Shown piece by piece: positions 59,232-64,000 of a DNA stretch of 64,000 nucleotides. The notes under the pieces are model-generated. The model was given only the letters and a program-made list of their open reading frames with translations, was not told the DNA's origin and did not search any database. Origin of the DNA: Ceratotherium simum simum (Eukaryota; Chordata; Mammalia; Perissodactyla; Rhinocerotidae); the NCBI RefSeq assembly GCF_000283155.1, contig NW_004454207.1, positions 6,363,258 through 6,427,257 of the forward strand, written 5' to 3'. Each line of letters starts with the position of its first letter. The first letter of the stretch is position 1. The translations under genes were made by a program, and so were the position numbers.

Positions 59232-60960
59232 GTAAAAGATCTTCATATATTAATAAGTAAGGATGTGTGTAGAATTAAATCCATTAGCCTATGTTTGGAA
59301 AATCCACTTTCATAGCATTTTCTCTTCATATTTAGTACTTACTTTGAGGCTCAGCTTTTCAAATCTAGACACTAGATATATCTATAATTATTTCTTTTTC
59401 TTTTCTCTCTAAAACTAGATTTGGTAAAATAAGCAAAGTAGTCTCTTGACCTTCTAGAAGTATTTAAATAGGTATAGCCAAACTAAGCCAGAAAAATGCT
59501 AGCCAAGTTATTTACTTTAACCAAGCTTTAGTTCTGTAAAGTTATATTTTTAGTAGCTGAGTATTCACAGGGTATAATGAAGCAGAACAGTTTTGAGAGG
59601 AGGTTTGGGAACTATATATGAGGGCCCCAGATCACATTCAAAGCTGCCTTCTCCCTCAGGGTTTTAACTTTTGGATCAAATGAAGACTGATTTGGATGAT
59701 CCCCAAGAGAAACTCAGAGAATTCCCACAGTGGTGGGCCTCTGATGTAAGGGCTTAGCCAGGTGCTAGTGGTCCTTCGGTATGCATCAATAAATAGGAGT
59801 TGTTATGGTTATTGTTAATATCAGCACTATCATCACCATCACCATTATGATTGCTACGATGCCAACTTATGATATCTGCTGTTCCCATCCAAAAAAAATC
59901 TGGAAATGTTTAATAAATAGAGGTTTATTCATGTGCTCCTATTATAGTCCTCTGACCCCAGTTAAAACCATTGCAAGATGATAGAGGTCAAAGACAGGAT
60001 ATAGGACCATTTCTTTCATTTCTTGTCACTGTGCATGATTATTTATTCTTTCCCAGGGGCCTCTCATGCCTAGAGTCTGTGTTGTAGATGACGTCCTCTA
60101 TGAGCGAATCAAGCCTGCTTCTGCAGTGCTCGCTCTGATAACGTCTCTCTGGGCCTCTCTGCTACTCTTTCTTTGAGTCGTAGCCTCCATGTTACTTTCC
60201 TCAACAGATTTCCACTCATGGGAAAAAGATAAAAAGAAAAGTGATTTCAGGAGGAGTGATAGATGTACATTTGAAGAATTTTGGCTTTTTAAATGTCTTT
60301 TTCTGCAGAATGTGTATGATGGAGAAGCAGATAGAATAGTTAGCCACTTTTCATGGCCCTCAGTATACTCTGGGGCTGCTGGCAGGGTCTGGAGAGGTTG
60401 TCTGTCAAGCTAGGACAGACACCTCTACGGCTCTCTTATGCAGTTGCCCTGTTTTTTTGTTTATTTATTTATTTTTTTTTGCTATGAGTCCCTCTGCTTG
60501 TGTAAAATTATGAGGTTGTTAGGTAATTTACTAAAAAATGCCATAAATTCTTATTCTTCCTAGATAAACGTTTTGTTCCAACTTGCTGTGGTATCAGATA
60601 GTCTTTGCCCTTCCAACAGAGACAAATAATACTATTGTTTTGGAGAAATTAATTACTGACTCATGTTGCTTTCCCCCACGTAGTCATTTATCATCTGTCT
60701 GAAAGGAAAGGAGCAAATATACAGGTGACTATGAAGTCTGGAAATGGAGATATTTTTAAGCACTTGCATGTGCACATACACACACATGTACACACTCTGA
60801 TGTCCTTGATGACATTATGGATACTCACCTTTATGGACATTATGTGCAGCTGGTTTTATATACTTTTGTATACTTTCACTGGCTCTTTTGCGGAGGTGGG
60901 GGAACGGGTTAAAAGCTACCTGGTCTTTGCTTTGCCCGGTCCAAACAAGAAAGCAAAAGA

Positions 60961-60986
60961 ACAACAACAACAACAACAACAACAAA
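60961..60986 (+). repeat. (CAA)n microsatellite
   Basis: Eight CAA/ACA units; the neighbouring open frames with Gln, Asn or Val runs on both strands are by-products. Confidence 0.9.
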
Positions 60987-61435
60987 CTCTTTCCCAACAA
61001 AACAATGATTTTCAGGGGTGAGGTGCTTTTCGTTAATGATGTAATAAACAGAATTCAGGGGCAAAGTAATAAGATTAATTGATGGTTTGCCATTCAAAAA
61101 GTATAGGTCAGATTTTAATAGCGAATGATTAAATATTTTGTGTTCTTTTAGATGATTTTATTCATTGTTATTTCTACCAATCTTTAAACTCCATGCGTGC
61201 ATTCAAGAGAGATTAAAGTAGATTTTGGTATCAGCCCTGTGAGGATGACTCCGTATAGGTGTTTGTGTTGTGAATGAAGCTGTAGCTGATTCAGGACATG
61301 AGAAGTTTGCTCAGAAGTATACCTTTTTCTAGAGACAGCAGAGCTGTGACCATGTACTTATTTCTGTCAAGAATTAAAGATTATAATTTCAGGTATATTC
61401 CTTTTTAGCAATGTTTCTTAGATTACTGGATTTCA

Positions 61436-63460
61436 TTCTTTTTTAACCAACTTTGAGATATAATTCATATACCGTACTCATCTAAAGTATACAATTCAGT
61501 GGTTTTTAGTATATTAACAGAGTTGTGCAACCATCACTGTAGTTTAATTTTAGAACATTTTCATCACTCTAAAAAGAAAGCCTAGTTAGTAGTCATTCAC
61601 TATTCCCTCCTCCCCCCAGCTTCTGGTAATCACTAATCTATTTTCTGTCTCTGAATTTGCCTATTCTGCACATTTCATATAAATAGAGTCATACAATATG
61701 TGGTCTTTTGTGACTGGCTTCTGTCACGTAGTATAATGTTTTAAAGTTCATTCACGTAGCATGTATCAATGCTTCATTTCTTTTTATTGCTGAATAGCAT
61801 TCCGTTGTATGGATACCACATTTTGTTTGTCCATTCCTCAGTTGACAGACATTGGTTTGTTTCCACTTTTGGGCTATTGGAAGAAATGCTGCTATCAACA
61901 TTCATGTACAAGTTTTTGTGTGAACATCTGTTTTCAGTTCTCTTAAGTATATACCTAGGAGTGGAATTATTGGATCATATTGTAACTTGTGTTTACCTAT
62001 TTGAGGAACTACCAAACTGCTTTCCAAAGCAACTGCACCATTTTACATTCCTCCACTAGTAATGTATGAGGGTTCCAGTTTCCTCACATCCTTCTTAACA
62101 CTTGTTATTGTCTGTCTTTTTTGATTTTAGCCATCCTAGTGGGAGTGAAGTGGTGTCTCATTGTGGTTTTGATTTGCATTTCCTGATGACTAATGATGTT
62201 GAACATCTTTTCGTGTGCTTATTAGCCATTTGTAAATCTTCTTTGGTGAAGTGTCTGTTCAATCCTTTGTCCGTTTATAAATTGGATTGTTTATTATTGA
62301 GTTGTAAGTGTTCCTTATATATTCTGGATATAAGTCCTTTATTGGATATATAATTTGCAAGTATTTTCTCTTTCTTTGTTTTTTCTTTTCCCTTTCTTGA
62401 TAGTGTCCTTTGCAACACAAATGTTTTTTATTTTGATGAAGTTAAATTTATCTATTTTTTCTTTTGTTGCTTGTGCTTTTGGTGTCCTATCTAAGAAACC
62501 ATTGCCTGGGGCTGGCCCCATGGCTTAGTGGTTAAGTGAGCGCGCTCCACTACTGGCGGCCCGGGTTCGGATCCCGGGTGCACACCGATGCGCTGCTTCT
62601 CCGGCCATGCTGAGGCCGCGTCCCACATACAGCAACTAGAAGGATGTGCAGCTATGACATACAACTATCTACTGGGGCTTTGGGGGAGAAAAGGAGGAGG
62701 ATTGGCAATAGATGTTAGCTCAGAGCCGGTCTTCCTCAGCAAAAAGAGGAGGATTAGCACGGATGTTAGCTCAGGGCTGATCTTCCTCCCACACACACAC
62801 ACACACACACAAAAGAAACCATTGCCTAATACAAGATCATGAAGATTTACTCCTGTTTTCTTCTAAGAGCGTTATAGTTTTAGGTCTTACATTTAGGTCT
62901 ATGATTCATTTTGAGTTAATTTTTCTGTATGCTGTGAGGAAGGGATCCAACTTCATTCTTTTGTATATGGGTATCCAGTTGTCCCAGCATCATTTATTGA
63001 AAAGACAGTTTTCCTCCATTGAATTGTTTTGTACCCTTGTTGAAGATCAATTGTCCATAAATATAAGGGTTTATTTATGGATTCTCAATTTTATTCCATT
63101 GATCTATGTGTCTGTCATTATGCTAGTACCACACTGTCTTGATTACTATAATCTTGCGGTAAGTTTTGAAATTGGGAAGTGTGAGTCTTTCAACTTCGTT
63201 CTTCTTTTTCAAGTATATTTTTGCTGTTCTGGGTCCCTGGTATTTCCATATGAAATTTAGTACCAGCTGGTCAAATTCTGCAAAAAAGCGAGAAGGATTG
63301 CATTGAATCTATAGATGAATTGGGGGATTATTGCCATCTTAACAATATTAAGTCTTCCAACCCATGGGCATGGGATGTCTTTCCATTTATTTAGATTTTT
63401 AAAATTTCTTTCAACAGTGTTTTTTCTGTTTCTTTTTATCAACATTTTCTACTCCTAAAT
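61436..63460 (-). mobile_element. L1 3' UTR and end of ORF2 (antisense) carrying an ERE
   Basis: Starts near ccaactttgagatataattc and runs through the antisense 3' UTR. The minus-strand frame at 63257-63445 reads [20 protein letters not shown] then [10 protein letters not shown], the recognisable C-terminal part of L1 ORF2. The element is 5'-truncated near 63460. The ERE at 62508-62812 interrupts it. Confidence 0.88.
62508..62812 (+). mobile_element. Composite long ERE-type SINE inside L1
   Basis: The head is ggggctggccccatggctta. The tail has first the CAACTAGAAGGATGTGCAGC / ctactggggctttggggg module and then two copies of the GGATTGGCA or GGATTAGCA / GATGTTAGCTCAG module with a (CA)n end. 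The duplication aagaaaccattgcct lies at 62493-62507 and 62813-62827. It is the longest ERE in the window. Confidence 0.93.
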
Positions 63461-63807
63461 CATTTTCTTCTACTAAGGATCTGATTTATAATGCAGGTGG
63501 GAGAAGAAAATGAAAGAAAGGCACTGTTAAGATACATTCTGTGTTCTATTGGAGATAGTAGACTTTGAATAGAAAATTACTTCTGGAGGCTTCATTGTAA
63601 TGCCAGGAATGACCTGCTTGAGGATTGTCAAATCCTAGATCTGGTTACCACCTAGCAGTACTGTAACTCTATGCTTTGAAACAGTTTAAAAACAGAAGTA
63701 CTGCTTATCCTTCTGGGGTTATTCAGATTCTGTGAGGTAAACTAATCTTTTGGAGCACCAGATAGCTTCAGGAATTTACCCTACTTCCTTTAAGCTTAAA
63801 AATTTAT

Positions 63808-64000
63808 CTTTATTCTCAAACTATTCCAAAAAATAGAGGAAGATGGAACACTTCCTAAATCATTCTACAAGGCCAACATCACCCTGATACCAAAACCAGA
63901 CAAAGACAATACAAAGAAAGAAAATTACAGGCCAATATCGCTGATGAACATTGATGCAAAAATCCTCAACAAAATATTGGCAAACCGAATACAACAATAC
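63808..64000 (+). mobile_element. L1 ORF2 segment, start of reverse transcriptase domain, runs off edge
   Basis: From 63821 the plus strand is open for 60 codons to the window end. It reads [20 protein letters not shown], then [27 protein letters not shown] and ILANRIQQY, the conserved start of the L1 reverse transcriptase. It has no start codon in this window, so the copy is 5'-truncated or rearranged near 63808. The lack of stops and good match to the family suggest a fairly young insertion whose 3' end lies downstream. Confidence 0.9.

Larger units (their letters stand above)
1..64000 (+). other. REPS2: REPS2 gene, interior part with eight coding exons
   Basis: The window lies wholly inside one gene. 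Eight segments, each bounded by AG and GT and compatible in phase, join to 313 codons that I recognise as the middle of REPS2/POB1: half of EH domain 1, a Ser/Pro linker, a whole EH domain 2 and the start of the next linker. The known role is as an adaptor for RALBP1, EPS15 and epsin-type partners in clathrin-mediated receptor endocytosis, acting in cytoplasm and at coated pits. The paralogue REPS1 was considered. The linker text (ELPLPRFMMSK, SPTMSPLASPPSSPP) and the PKPKW segment after EH2 fit REPS2 better. The 5' exon, promoter and 3' exons are outside. X linkage is inferred from the human location. Confidence 0.95.
59232..64000 (+). other. REPS2: Intron after the last visible exon (5' part)
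   Basis: About 4.8 kb to the right edge. It holds a CAA repeat (60961-60986), a long antisense L1 3' part with an inserted ERE (61436-63460) and a sense L1 ORF2 segment running off the edge (from about 63808). 59320-60950 and 63465-63800 hold nothing recognisable; I found no further REPS2 exon. Confidence 0.85.

Noticed and set aside
59082..59315. Possible alternative C-terminus by retention of the last visible intron
   Set aside because: The extension is short, intron-like in composition and has no polyadenylation signal nearby.
60050..60200. Possible next REPS2 exon (open stretch after a pyrimidine-AG)
   Set aside because: The translation does not match REPS2 and no phase-0 donor fits.
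1..64000. CRISPR array, operon, phage or plasmid system
   Set aside because: No spaced direct repeats, no clustered bacterial-type ORFs and clear mammalian exon-intron structure throughout.

Overview
This is vertebrate genomic DNA from a placental mammal. It consists of large introns, consensus GT-AG splice sites and dense interspersed repeats (MIR, L2, L1, hAT and Tigger DNA transposons). The lineage marker is a set of twelve tRNA-headed SINEs of the ERE (equine repetitive element) type, so the source is most likely a horse or a close perissodactyl relative. The window carries the interior of one plus-strand gene, REPS2 (RALBP1-associated Eps-domain protein 2, also POB1). I recognised it from the protein spelled by eight joined exons. 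REPS2 is X-linked in human and gene content of the eutherian X is conserved, so the window is probably X-chromosomal; that is inference.

Layout: 1-9798 is the end of the intron before the first visible exon. Coding exons lie at 9799-9922, 17891-18039, 20148(or 20151)-20274, 26321-26418, 46015-46153, 51870-51933, 54009-54151 and 59137-59231. The intron after the last exon runs past the right edge. The joins keep frame throughout (939 nt, 313 codons with the longer form of exon 3) with no internal stop. Neither the GC-rich first exon and promoter nor the 3' coding exons (proline-rich region and C-terminal coiled coil) are in the window.

The exons encode, in order: the second half of the N-terminal EH domain, a Ser/Pro-rich linker, and a complete second EH domain with an intact EF-hand loop ([12 protein letters not shown]), followed by the start of the next linker. 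EH domains bind NPF peptides on endocytic partners. REPS2 links RalA/RalB signalling, through RALBP1, to clathrin-dependent receptor uptake.

Everything else is intronic. The best-supported non-coding features are the twelve ERE copies (most with clear target-site duplications), a 7SK RNA retropseudogene inside an old L1 fragment, a three-layer nest of hAT, L1 and Tigger-like elements, many MIR and L2 relics, and an open L1 ORF2 reverse-transcriptase segment running off the right edge. I found no second protein-coding gene, no functional RNA gene, no CRISPR array and no novel multi-gene system. The other open reading frames are short and explained by repeats or chance.
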